Part shown: positions 17,301-24,969 of the stretch, one piece after another
Numbering within the stretch: the first letter of the stretch is position 1
Layout: each line of letters begins with the position of its first letter
NCBI RefSeq assembly: GCF_900111965.1
Contig: NZ_FOJT01000003.1
Location: 248,001 to 312,000, forward strand
Length of the DNA: 64,000 nt
Reading direction: 5' to 3'
Source: Flavobacterium swingsii
GTDB lineage: Bacteria; Bacteroidota; Bacteroidia; Flavobacteriales; Flavobacteriaceae
Notes under the pieces: generated by a model
What the model saw: only the letters and a program-made list of their open reading frames with translations
Databases searched by the model: none
Told to the model about the DNA's origin: nothing
Translations under genes and position numbers: made by a program

Positions 17301-18005
17301 TTAGATATCATTCCGATTCTTATTCACGGAAATTCTGAAGCGCTTCCAAAAAATGATTTTATTATTTATGACGGTTCTATTACCATCAAAATTTTAGAAA
17401 GAATTACTCCAGACAACAATGCTTTTGGGAATGATTACGCAGAAAGAACAAAAAAAATCGGAGCTTTTTTCAAACAAGAATTTCAAAAAATACGTTACGA
17501 GATTGAAGATGAAAATTATTTCAAAAAAATTATTTTACTCAGTTTTGCTTACAAAGAAACTGAAATTGTAAATGCTGTTAAAGCAGATTTGAAAAATAAC
17601 TTACTTTGTTATTTTAACCTAAATAAATACATTGGGACAAAAGCGAAAGTATTGCATTTAGCCAACGATTTCGGACAACTAAATGTGTTGTTAACTTTGC
17701 AGGAAGCCCAAAGAAAAGTTGATAGTTATCTTGTAAATGATTTAAATAGAGATATCGCTAAACAAAATCTTTGGACAAAAAAACGAGATATAAATTATTT
17801 GACATCGGAAGATGAAATTGAACAAAATTATGATGTTGTTTTAATTTCAGAGGCGACAAACAACATCAATATTCAAAAAATAGCCGACATTGCCAGTAGT
17901 GTTTTGTTGATTAATAATTTTAAGTCACTAAATTCGTTCCTTGATTTTGGTTTTGAAATCGAATTACAAGACGACCAATTGATACTTTTAAAGAAAAAAT
18001 GGTAA
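14325..18005 (+). CDS. MMPL/RND exporter fused to a 1-acylglycerol-3-phosphate acyltransferase-like domain
   Basis: A 1226-residue multidomain protein. Residues about 1-840 are an MMPL-type RND transporter: two repeats, each with one span, a large periplasmic loop and a cluster of five spans (for example near 265-400 and 660-800). A PlsC domain follows, with the HX4D motif NHTSFLD (His900, Asp905) and FPEGTRS near 966-972. The last 150 residues resemble a degenerate Rossmann/methyltransferase fold (KAKVLHLANDFGQLNVLL) without a clean SAM motif. It probably transports and acylates the pigment, or links it to a lipid. It overlaps the next gene. Confidence 0.88.
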   Translation: MQNFFFNLNTFANKNKLLFSGIVFALLLFFGFCASRISFQENITQLIPSNDQSGVTSKVLEQVNFADKITIIIKSKNNGSPDDLTQYANEFISELDSKCKPYVGKIQGKIDEENIQETFDFVYAHLPLFLDKNDYATIQNKINNDSISKIVEADYKSLVSPTGMVTKDFILQDPLGISFMALKKLQQLSIGDDFELQNGFVLTKDKKNLMLFITTKLPANETDKNTLFIAELDKIKTGLSTKFGNKVSMSYFGATPVAVANATQIKSDVQKTSIFATVTLILILAFFYRNISTPILIFIPSVFGAIFALAVLYFFKGTISAISLGISSILLGETTDYSIYVLTHLRNKKDVKLLYKDISKPLMLCGITTGITFLCLFFIKSEALQDLAIFAALSVVATSFFSLVLIPLLYKSKNEIVVPKLNIIDKLGSYSYHKNKFLIVSVFVLLIISLFTYSKVTFNNDLSSLNFMTPELKKTEKYLENIANISSKSIYLVTHGKNYEEVLKNNNKLFSVLEKDKKAAKILNFSSIGGIVFSEEIQKQKIQDWNAFWDSEKKTNLKNNLISNGNKYGFKDSTFSVFYETLNQNFNAISFQEYAKVKSFFLEEFVVNKNDFYTISTLVKVPNDKRDSFVNDIKKQPNTVVIDRQETNEVFLNSLKANFENLENYSFMIIFLVLFIAFRRLELAIVSIIPILISWIFTTGIMGMFGIQFNVINIIVCTLIFGIGVDYSIFMTMALQKEHTFGKEELPTYKTSILLSVATTILGIGVLIFAKHPALKSIALIGIIGIFSSLIITFVIQPLVFAFFVTNRTKKGKQPFELRSFIHGILSFIYYGFGGFLMSIFSVTILKILPFKTETKMKYYRKVMSKFMKSVLYTNPFVVKKIINNGNEKFDKPAVIIANHTSFLDILSVGLLSPKIIYLVSDWVYNSPVFGGAVKASGFYPVSEGVDGSLEHLRPKIEEGYSIMVFPEGTRSESNVIKRFHKGAFYIAEHFNLDIIPILIHGNSEALPKNDFIIYDGSITIKILERITPDNNAFGNDYAERTKKIGAFFKQEFQKIRYEIEDENYFKKIILLSFAYKETEIVNAVKADLKNNLLCYFNLNKYIGTKAKVLHLANDFGQLNVLLTLQEAQRKVDSYLVNDLNRDIAKQNLWTKKRDINYLTSEDEIEQNYDVVLISEATNNINIQKIADIASSVLLINNFKSLNSFLDFGFEIELQDDQLILLKKKW

Positions 18006-19522
18006 TGAAAGAGCATTACGACATAGTAATTATAGGAAGTGGTTTGGGCGGGTTGGTTTCTGCAATTATATTAGCCAAAGAAGGTTACAGCGTTTGCGTG
18101 CTCGAAAAAAACAATCAGTTTGGTGGGAATTTGCAAACTTTTGTAAGAGATAAAACCATTTTCGATACAGGAATTCATTATATTGGAGGATTAAGTGAAG
18201 GTCAGAATTTGTATAAATATTTTAAATATTTAGGCATTATGGATGATTTGAAACTTAAAAAAATGGACGAAGACGGATTTGATATCGTTTCTTTTGAAGA
18301 TACTAATAAAGAATTTCCTCATGCGCAAGGCTATGAAAATTTCACCAATCAATTAGTAAAATTTTTTCCAGAAGAAAAAGAGAATATCCAAAAATATTGC
18401 AAAGAAGTTATTACAACTTGCGACTCGTTTCCTTTGTATAATTTGCAACACGAAGGCGAATATGATAGCGAAATTTTATCTGTAAATGCCAAGCAATTTA
18501 TAGATGGTGTAACCGAAAATAAAGAATTGCGAGCAGTTCTTGGCGGAACCAATTTTTTATATGCAGGAATTGCCGATAAATCTCCTTTTTATGTTCACGC
18601 CTTGTCTGTAAACTCTTATATTCAGAGCTCTTATCGTTGTGTAAATGGTGGAAGTCAAATTACAAAACAGTTAATAAAGCAACTCAAAAAACATGGCGGA
18701 GAAGTGTATAAATATAAAGAAGTTATACAATTCGAATCGGAAGAAAATGATGTCAAACGAGCTGTGATGAAAGACGGAACTTCAGTTTCTGGAAATATTT
18801 TTATATCTAATGTAGATCCAAAAGCAACCCTAAAAATGGTTGGAGAAGACAAATTTAGAAAGTCATATGTCAAAAGAATCGAAAGTTTAGAAGGTGTTTT
18901 TTCGCCCTTTAGTTTGTATATTGTTTTTAAGCCAGAATCGTTCAAATATAGAAATCATAATTATTACCATTTTAAAAATAGCGAAGAAGTTTGGACAGCA
19001 CACGAATACGACGAACAATCGTGGCCAAAAGCATTTATGGCTTCGATGAATGCTGGAAAAGAAGATGTTTGGGCAGACGGAATGACTTTTCTAACGTATA
19101 TGAAATTCGATGAGCTAAAAAGATGGGAACATACTTATAATACAACTGCCGAAAAAGAAGATCGTGGCGAAACTTACGACGAATTTAAAGCCAGAAAAGC
19201 AGAAAAATTCCTTCAAGAAATAGAACTTAAATTCCCAGGAATTAGAGATTGTATCAAATCTGTTCATACATCAACACCACTTTCTTACCGTGATTATATA
19301 GGCGGTTACAAAGGAAATATGTATGGTTACGAAAAAGATTCAAATAATCCGATGAAAACATTTATAGCATCAAAAACCAAACTAAACAACCTATATCTTA
19401 CAGGTCAAAGCATCAATATGCACGGAGTTTTGGGTGTAACTATTGGCGCTGTTGTAACTTGTTCGGAAATTGTTGGGAAAGAATATTTGGTTGATAAAAT
19501 CAATCAATTTACAGAAGAATAG
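18005..19522 (+). CDS. NAD(P)/FAD-dependent oxidoreductase, phytoene desaturase/CrtI-like
   Basis: A 505-residue flavoprotein with an N-terminal dinucleotide-binding motif VIIGSGLGGL, then LEKNNQFGGNLQTF, and a C-terminal LYLTGQSINMHGVLGVTIGA block typical of CrtI/phytoene desaturases. It may introduce or isomerise double bonds or reduce carbonyls on a hydrophobic substrate. In flexirubin clusters its exact step is not established to my knowledge. The ATG at 18005 (TAATG overlap with the previous stop) is preferred; the ATG at 17999 adds two residues. The stop is directly followed by the next start. Confidence 0.87.
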   Translation: MKEHYDIVIIGSGLGGLVSAIILAKEGYSVCVLEKNNQFGGNLQTFVRDKTIFDTGIHYIGGLSEGQNLYKYFKYLGIMDDLKLKKMDEDGFDIVSFEDTNKEFPHAQGYENFTNQLVKFFPEEKENIQKYCKEVITTCDSFPLYNLQHEGEYDSEILSVNAKQFIDGVTENKELRAVLGGTNFLYAGIADKSPFYVHALSVNSYIQSSYRCVNGGSQITKQLIKQLKKHGGEVYKYKEVIQFESEENDVKRAVMKDGTSVSGNIFISNVDPKATLKMVGEDKFRKSYVKRIESLEGVFSPFSLYIVFKPESFKYRNHNYYHFKNSEEVWTAHEYDEQSWPKAFMASMNAGKEDVWADGMTFLTYMKFDELKRWEHTYNTTAEKEDRGETYDEFKARKAEKFLQEIELKFPGIRDCIKSVHTSTPLSYRDYIGGYKGNMYGYEKDSNNPMKTFIASKTKLNNLYLTGQSINMHGVLGVTIGAVVTCSEIVGKEYLVDKINQFTEE

Positions 19523-21199
19523 ATGAATATGAAAAAACTTTTTCAATATTCAATTTTATCAGTATTTTTCTTGATGGTTTTCTCCTGCGGAACATCAAAA
19601 TCATTGCATCACAAACCGCAATTAGAAGGTTATAACAATACAATTCCAGTTGTAAAAAAACAGTCGAACACACTTTTTTCAACAGGAAACAATTTTTTTC
19701 TTAAGAACAAACAAAACCTTTGGGAGCTCTATGTTGAAGGCGATGCGCTCGAAAGAGGATTAGCATTTGGGAGTTTGTCGGATAGTTTATTAAAGAAACA
19801 AGAAACCGTTTTTTTTTCAAAAATTAAAGACATAGTTCCTTCAAAATTCAAACAAAAATTACTTCGAAATTTCCTGAAATGGTACAATCGAAAACTGTAT
19901 TTGAATGTTACCGAAGAATACAAAACCGAAATTTATGGGATTTCTCAGTATTCATCGCACGATTTCGACAATATTGCACCGTCATATTTACGAAGTTTGT
20001 ATTTGCACGGCGCTCACGACATTGGTCACGCATTGCAGGATTTGGCGTTGGTTGGTTGCTCCTCATTTGCGGCTTGGGGAAATAAATCCGAAGATGGGAG
20101 TTTAATTTTAGGAAGGAATTTCGATTTTTATGCAGGCGATGATTTTGCCAAAGATAAAATCGTAGCATTTGTAAATCCAAAACAAGGCTATCCGTTTATG
20201 ATGGTCACTTGGGCAGGAATGATTGGTGCTTGTTCTGGCATGAATAACGAAGGTTTGACTATTACTATAAATGCAGGAAAATCGAAAATTCCGCTCATAG
20301 CAAAAACACCAATTTCTATTCTTACTCGTGAAATTTTACAATATGCCAAGAATATTGATGAAGTCATTGCGATTGCAAAAAAGCGACAAGTTTTCGTTTC
20401 CGAATCGATAATGATTGGAAGCGCAAATGATAAAAAAGCGATTTTAATTGAAGTTTCTCCAAATAATTTTGGTGTTTTTGATGTTGAAAATAACAATCAA
20501 TTACTTTGTTCGAATCATTTTCAAAGTGAAAATTTAAAAGATAACGACAGAAATGTATATCAAATAACTAACAGTCATTCTAAATATCGTTACGATAGAA
20601 TGGTCGAATTATTTGATAAAAACCCGAAAATAAACCCAAAAATTGCTTCCGAAATATTACGAAATAAAGAAGGATTAAATAATTTACCTTTGGGTTATGG
20701 GAATGAAAAAGCTTTAAATCAATTATTAGCACACCACGGAATTATTTTCAAACCCGAGCAACGATTGGTTTGGGTTTCTGCAAATCCGTATCAATTGGGA
20801 GAATTTGTTTGTTATGATTTGAATAAAATTTTTAATGAAAAGAATTCTAAAGACGAGATGGTTTCGTTGCAACAAGAAAATTTAAACATTCCAAAAGATT
20901 CATTTCTAGAAACATCGGAATATAAAAATTATGAATTGTTTAGAATTGAAGATAGAAAAGTAGATGCGTTTTTAGAAGCCAAAAAAGAATTACCTTCGGA
21001 TTTTGTTAAACAGTATCAATCTTTGAATCCTGATTATTGGGTTGTTTATTACAAAGTTGGATTGAGTTTTTATCAAAAAAAACAATATCAATTTGCAAAA
21101 GAACAATTCGAAAAAGCGCTGACAAAAGAAATTACAACACTTCCCGAGAAATTAGAAATAGAGAAGTATTTAAAGAAAATAGAAAGAAAACTACAATGA
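19523..21199 (+). CDS. C45-family autoproteolytic acyltransferase/hydrolase, lipoprotein with C-terminal TPR
   Basis: A 558-residue protein with a lipoprotein signal (lipobox VFSC around residue 22). The central domain is an Ntn-hydrolase of the C45/acyl-CoA:6-APA acyltransferase type. The predicted nucleophile is Cys179 in VGCSSFAAWG, exposed after self-cleavage, followed by GRNFDFYAGDD and MNNEGLTITINAG. The last 60 residues form a TPR-like hairpin (YYKVGLSFYQKKQYQFAKEQFEKAL). It would act in the periplasm or at a membrane surface, forming or breaking amide or ester bonds. In this cluster it may attach or trim an acyl or amine group. It overlaps the next gene by 4 bases. Confidence 0.82.
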   Translation: MNMKKLFQYSILSVFFLMVFSCGTSKSLHHKPQLEGYNNTIPVVKKQSNTLFSTGNNFFLKNKQNLWELYVEGDALERGLAFGSLSDSLLKKQETVFFSKIKDIVPSKFKQKLLRNFLKWYNRKLYLNVTEEYKTEIYGISQYSSHDFDNIAPSYLRSLYLHGAHDIGHALQDLALVGCSSFAAWGNKSEDGSLILGRNFDFYAGDDFAKDKIVAFVNPKQGYPFMMVTWAGMIGACSGMNNEGLTITINAGKSKIPLIAKTPISILTREILQYAKNIDEVIAIAKKRQVFVSESIMIGSANDKKAILIEVSPNNFGVFDVENNNQLLCSNHFQSENLKDNDRNVYQITNSHSKYRYDRMVELFDKNPKINPKIASEILRNKEGLNNLPLGYGNEKALNQLLAHHGIIFKPEQRLVWVSANPYQLGEFVCYDLNKIFNEKNSKDEMVSLQQENLNIPKDSFLETSEYKNYELFRIEDRKVDAFLEAKKELPSDFVKQYQSLNPDYWVVYYKVGLSFYQKKQYQFAKEQFEKALTKEITTLPEKLEIEKYLKKIERKLQ

Positions 21200-22494
21200 T
21201 TCCAAAAATAGAAACCGCAACAACCGAAGAAATTAAATCTTTTCAGGAGCAAAAACTTTTGGAATTATTGGTTTACGTAAATCAGAATTCACCTTATTAC
21301 AAAAGACTTTTTGCAAAAGAGAATATCGATATTAATAAAATAAAAACGTTAGAAGATTTACAACTTTTGCCAGTAACTTCAAAAGAAGATTTGCAAAAAT
21401 ACAACGATGATTTTTTGTGCGTTCCTATTACTAAAATTATCGATTATGCTACAACTTCAGGGACATTAGGCGAACCCGTAACTTTTGGTTTGACTGATAA
21501 TGATTTAGAAAGATTGGCTTATAACGAAGCCATTTCTTTTGATTGTGCAGGCGTAAAAGAAGGCGATGTCGTGCAAATGATGACCACAATCGACCGAAGA
21601 TTTATGGCTGGATTGGCTTACTTTTTAGGTTTGAGAAAAATGAAAGTTGGCGTAATTCGTGTTGGTGCAGGAATTCCGGAATTGCAATGGGATTCGATTT
21701 TAAAATACAAACCAACGCATCTTATAACGGTTCCATCATTTTTATTAAAACTGATAGAATATGCCGAAAACAATAATATCGATTATAACAAATCAAGTAT
21801 AAAAGGTGCAATTTGCATCGGAGAATCGCTTCGCAATCAGGATTTCTCGATGAGTATTTTATCAAAAAAAATAACTGATAAATGGAATATCAAGTTATTT
21901 TCGACTTATGCATCGACCGAAATGAGCACCGCATTTACCGAATGCGAACATTCAATTGGCGGTCACCATCACCCGGAATTAATTATTATTGAAGTTTTAG
22001 ACGAACATAATAAACCGGTGAAAAACGGAGAAGCAGGCGAACTTACTTTTACCACAATTGGTGTAGAAGCCATGCCGTTAGTCCGTTTCAAAACTGGAGA
22101 TATCGTACAATTACATTCAGAATCTTGTGCTTGCGGGCGAAATACGTTGCGAGTTGGGCCAGTAATTGGGCGAAAACAACAAATGATAAAATACAAAGGA
22201 ACTACTTTGTATCCGCCAGCGATGAATGATGTTTTAACTCATTTTGAAAACATCGAAAGTCATATTATCGAAATTTCTACGAATGATTTAGGAACGGATG
22301 AGATTTTGATAAAAATTGCTGTCAAAAATAAATCGGAAGCATTTTTACAAGAACTGAAAGATCATTTTAGAGCTAAATTACGAGTGACTCCAAAGATTGA
22401 ATTTACTACAAAAGAGATTCTAAATCCACTTATTTTTAATCCGATGAGTAGAAAACCAATCACTTTTTTCGATAAAAGAAAGAATGATTATTAG
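21196..22494 (+). CDS. phenylacetate-CoA ligase family (AMP-forming) protein
   Basis: A 432-residue adenylate-forming enzyme of the PaaK type. It has the P-loop-like TTSGTLGEPVTFGLT, the adenylation motif YASTEMSTAFTEC, a Cys pair ESCACGR, and the C-terminal lid with GRKQQMIKYKGTTLYPP. The ATG at 21196 is chosen because it overlaps the preceding stop as ATGA; the frame stays open further upstream but only inside that gene. It probably activates an aromatic or short carboxylic acid as adenylate or thioester for loading onto ACP or CoA. It is the last gene of the pigment series, and a promoter for dusB follows. Confidence 0.87.
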   Translation: MIPKIETATTEEIKSFQEQKLLELLVYVNQNSPYYKRLFAKENIDINKIKTLEDLQLLPVTSKEDLQKYNDDFLCVPITKIIDYATTSGTLGEPVTFGLTDNDLERLAYNEAISFDCAGVKEGDVVQMMTTIDRRFMAGLAYFLGLRKMKVGVIRVGAGIPELQWDSILKYKPTHLITVPSFLLKLIEYAENNNIDYNKSSIKGAICIGESLRNQDFSMSILSKKITDKWNIKLFSTYASTEMSTAFTECEHSIGGHHHPELIIIEVLDEHNKPVKNGEAGELTFTTIGVEAMPLVRFKTGDIVQLHSESCACGRNTLRVGPVIGRKQQMIKYKGTTLYPPAMNDVLTHFENIESHIIEISTNDLGTDEILIKIAVKNKSEAFLQELKDHFRAKLRVTPKIEFTTKEILNPLIFNPMSRKPITFFDKRKNDY

Positions 22495-22519
22495 TTAAAA
22501 AATCTGAAATCAAAAAACA

Positions 22520-22553
22520 TTGCTCTTCATTCAAAAATCTTGTTCTATCTTTG
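22520..22553 (+). promoter_or_regulatory. promoter of dusB
   Basis: A TATCTTTG (-7 type, TAnnTTTG) ends 15 bases before the dusB ATG, with a TTG at 22520-22522 spaced 23 bases upstream. This fits the Bacteroidetes -33/-7 pattern and marks the end of the pigment transcription unit. Confidence 0.6.
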
Positions 22554-22568
22554 CAAAAAAAATAGACA

Positions 22569-23561
22569 ATGCCTAAAATAGGTAACATCATATTGCCAGA
22601 TTTCCCATTACTTCTCGCGCCTATGGAAGACGTGAGCGATCCGCCGTTTCGTAGATTGTGCAAATTGCATGGTGCTGATTTAATGTATTCGGAATTTATT
22701 TCTTCCGAAGGATTAATTCGTGATGCCATAAAAAGTCGACAAAAATTAGATATTTTCGATTACGAACGACCAGTTGGAATTCAAATTTTTGGTGGTGATG
22801 AAGAAGCTATGGCCATGTCTGCAAAAATTGTCGATGCCGTTCATCCAGATTTGGTAGATATAAATTATGGTTGTCCTGTAAAAAAAGTAGTTTGCAAAGG
22901 AGCAGGAGCAGGCGTTCTAAAAGATGTAGATTTGATGGTTCGGTTAACCAAAGCCGTTATTAGAAGTACCAATTTGCCAGTTACTGTAAAAACTCGTTTG
23001 GGTTGGGACGATAACTCTATTAATATTGATGAAGTTGCCGAGCGTTTGCAAGACATTGGTGTTCAAGCACTAACTGTTCACGCCCGAACAAGAGCGCAAA
23101 TGTATAAAGGTCATTCGGACTGGACACATATAGAAAGAGTAAAGAATAATCCAAGAATTACGATGCCTATTTTTGGGAATGGCGATATCGATTCTCCCGA
23201 AAAAGCATTAGAATACAAAAACAAATTTGGTCTCGATGGTATGATGATAGGTCGTGCTGCGATAGGTTATCCTTGGATTTTTAACGAAATAAAACATTAT
23301 TTTGCCACAGGAGAACATTTGCCAGCACCAACAGTTATCGATAGAGTAGAAGCAGCCAGAAATCACCTTACTTGGTCTATGGATTGGAAAGGCGAACGTG
23401 TAGGAATTGTCGAGATGCGTCGTCATTACACCAATTATTTTAAAGGAATTCATTCGTTTAAGGAATACAAACAAAGATTAGTTACACTCGATGATCCTGA
23501 GGAATTATTTAAAGTCCTTAGAGAAGTTGAAGAAGTTTATGCGGGTTATCAGTTTGTGTAG
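22569..23561 (+). CDS. dusB: tRNA-dihydrouridine synthase
   Basis: A 330-residue FMN enzyme of the DusB family that reduces specific uridines in the tRNA D-loop. It shows APMEDVSDPPFRR near the N-terminus, the NYGCPV motif with the catalytic Cys at about 102, VTVKTRLGWDD, the HARTR motif and the FMN-phosphate site GNGDI...GRAAIGYPW. Length and motifs match the Bacteroidetes family. It has its own promoter and stands between the pigment operon and a group of unknown small genes. Confidence 0.95.
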   Translation: MPKIGNIILPDFPLLLAPMEDVSDPPFRRLCKLHGADLMYSEFISSEGLIRDAIKSRQKLDIFDYERPVGIQIFGGDEEAMAMSAKIVDAVHPDLVDINYGCPVKKVVCKGAGAGVLKDVDLMVRLTKAVIRSTNLPVTVKTRLGWDDNSINIDEVAERLQDIGVQALTVHARTRAQMYKGHSDWTHIERVKNNPRITMPIFGNGDIDSPEKALEYKNKFGLDGMMIGRAAIGYPWIFNEIKHYFATGEHLPAPTVIDRVEAARNHLTWSMDWKGERVGIVEMRRHYTNYFKGIHSFKEYKQRLVTLDDPEELFKVLREVEEVYAGYQFV

Positions 23562-23588
23562 TTTTATGTTTACTAGTCTTGATAAAAT

Positions 23589-24023
23589 ATGAAAATATAC
23601 AATAGTATCAGTTATCGCAGGTTTATTTTTTTTGTTATTTTCTCATTATACTTAATATTTTTTTTTAAATATAACTTTAAATATACCGGGTATGTTTTTA
23701 TTGGTTGGGTATTTTCGCTTATAGGTATTTTTTCATTGTATTTTGAAAAAGAGCTTTCGATGATTATGTTGGATACGGAAAAAGAGAAAATATTTATCGT
23801 ATATACTTCAAGATTTGGACGTGAAAAAGAAATTTCTGAATTTCTGATTGATGATGTTGATTGTTTAATCACCAAAGAACCAGGAGGAAGAGGAGGTTTA
23901 AAATTCGTATTTGAAATCAAGGTTAACGATGAAAAATTGACTAAATTTTTTATATCTGGATCTGGTTTTAGTCTTGATGAGTTAAGAGATTTAATTAAAG
24001 AAATTAGTAAATTAAAAGAATAA
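23589..24023 (+). CDS. hypothetical membrane protein
   Basis: A 144-residue protein with two N-terminal membrane spans (about 11-28 and 33-50) and a cytoplasmic domain of about 95 residues with alternating strands and a C-terminal helix (LDELRDLIKEISKLKE). That layout resembles small PH-like/DUF domains on membrane anchors. No function is recognised. Base composition is more AT-rich than the neighbouring dusB. Confidence 0.6.
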   Translation: MKIYNSISYRRFIFFVIFSLYLIFFFKYNFKYTGYVFIGWVFSLIGIFSLYFEKELSMIMLDTEKEKIFIVYTSRFGREKEISEFLIDDVDCLITKEPGGRGGLKFVFEIKVNDEKLTKFFISGSGFSLDELRDLIKEISKLKE

Positions 24024-24050
24024 TATATTTTTTATAACACATAAAATTTT

Positions 24051-24239
24051 ATGAAGATGAATCCAGGATTGAAAAAATTAATACCATATGCGATAGGTGG
24101 TTTATTATTAACAGGTTATCAACTATATAGCGCCTCTGGTAAATTTGGAGTGTCCGAAATGATAGTAGTTGCATTAACTGCAGTTGTAGCGATTGGAGTA
24201 ATATTGTTAATTAATAAAATATTTGTAAAAAATGACTAA
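24051..24239 (+). CDS. small hypothetical two-span membrane protein
   Basis: A 62-residue protein, MKMNPGLKK followed by two hydrophobic helices (about 10-25 and 35-54) and a charged tail KIFVKND. There is no motif beyond this. It overlaps the next small gene by 8 bases, which supports it being translated. Confidence 0.5.
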   Translation: MKMNPGLKKLIPYAIGGLLLTGYQLYSASGKFGVSEMIVVALTAVVAIGVILLINKIFVKND

Positions 24240-24441
24240 TTGGTTTTATTGTATATATGGTATTTCCTATTTAGTATCAGGAGTTTACTTGCTTGTTACT
24301 GTATTTGGATGGTATAAACCCAAACACAAAACGGAAGAGAAAGCAAAAAGCTATGAGCATTTTTATAAAAAATATAATACCTTCATTAAGATTGGTTCAG
24401 TATTTTTAATTTTAAGAGGAGTTTTTGTGCTAATAAATTAA
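24232..24441 (+). CDS. small hypothetical two-span membrane protein
   Basis: A 69-residue protein with an N-terminal span (about 5-25), a charged loop rich in Lys/Glu/Tyr and a C-terminal span (about 51-67). The topology resembles DUF3784-like small membrane proteins. The frame overlaps the upstream gene, so the two are probably co-translated. Function unknown. Confidence 0.5.
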   Translation: MTNWFYCIYGISYLVSGVYLLVTVFGWYKPKHKTEEKAKSYEHFYKKYNTFIKIGSVFLILRGVFVLIN

Positions 24442-24541
24442 CTGTGATTTTTGTATTGTACAGCTTGCGTTAGCGGAGTGATGTATCCGAAACAGCGGGT
24501 GTCATATTCACAACAATATCCATTATATTAATATCCAAAAA

Positions 24542-24955
24542 ATGAGGCGTTTAATTTCACTTTTAATAATTACGATGTCTATGTCTTCTTGTTTCCTTTC
24601 TGATTGGGACGTTAGGCTTGTTTTAATGAATAAAACAAATCACAAAATCAGATATATTGAACAATTAAAAAATAAAAAAGATTTTATCCCTAATTCGATA
24701 AATTGTGAGATTGATGAATTGAATTATATTAATTCTAATGATAAAAAAATTATTCGCTTTCATAATAAATGGGATGTTTATTTTAAAAATCATCCAAATG
24801 AATTATTAAGAATATATATAATAGATGAAGATTCTTTAATGAAATATGGAACATGTAAAATCTTAAAACAACAAATTTTCTTGAATCGTTATGATTTGAC
24901 TTATGAAGATTTAGTAAAATTAAATTGGAGAGTAGTTTGCAATGAAAAGGATTAG
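24542..24955 (+). CDS. hypothetical lipoprotein
   Basis: A 137-residue protein with a lipoprotein signal: a short basic start, a hydrophobic stretch and the lipobox SMSSC at about residues 13-17. The mature part is polar with DVRLVLMNKTNHKIRY and repeated Asn/Lys; no catalytic motif was recognised. It is convergent with the LolE-type permease gene, ending 15 bases from it. It is preceded by a 100-base gap containing a GCGTTAGCGGAGTGATGTAT stretch weakly like the ends of the dispersed palindromes. Confidence 0.55.
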   Translation: MRRLISLLIITMSMSSCFLSDWDVRLVLMNKTNHKIRYIEQLKNKKDFIPNSINCEIDELNYINSNDKKIIRFHNKWDVYFKNHPNELLRIYIIDEDSLMKYGTCKILKQQIFLNRYDLTYEDLVKLNWRVVCNEKD

Positions 24956-24969
24956 GTAACCCCCAACTC

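Noticed and set aside
24442..24541. Further copy of the palindromic repeat before the hypothetical lipoprotein gene
   Set aside because: Only a GCGTTAGCGGAGTGATGTAT stretch resembles one end; the opposite arm and the A/T-run hairpin are missing.
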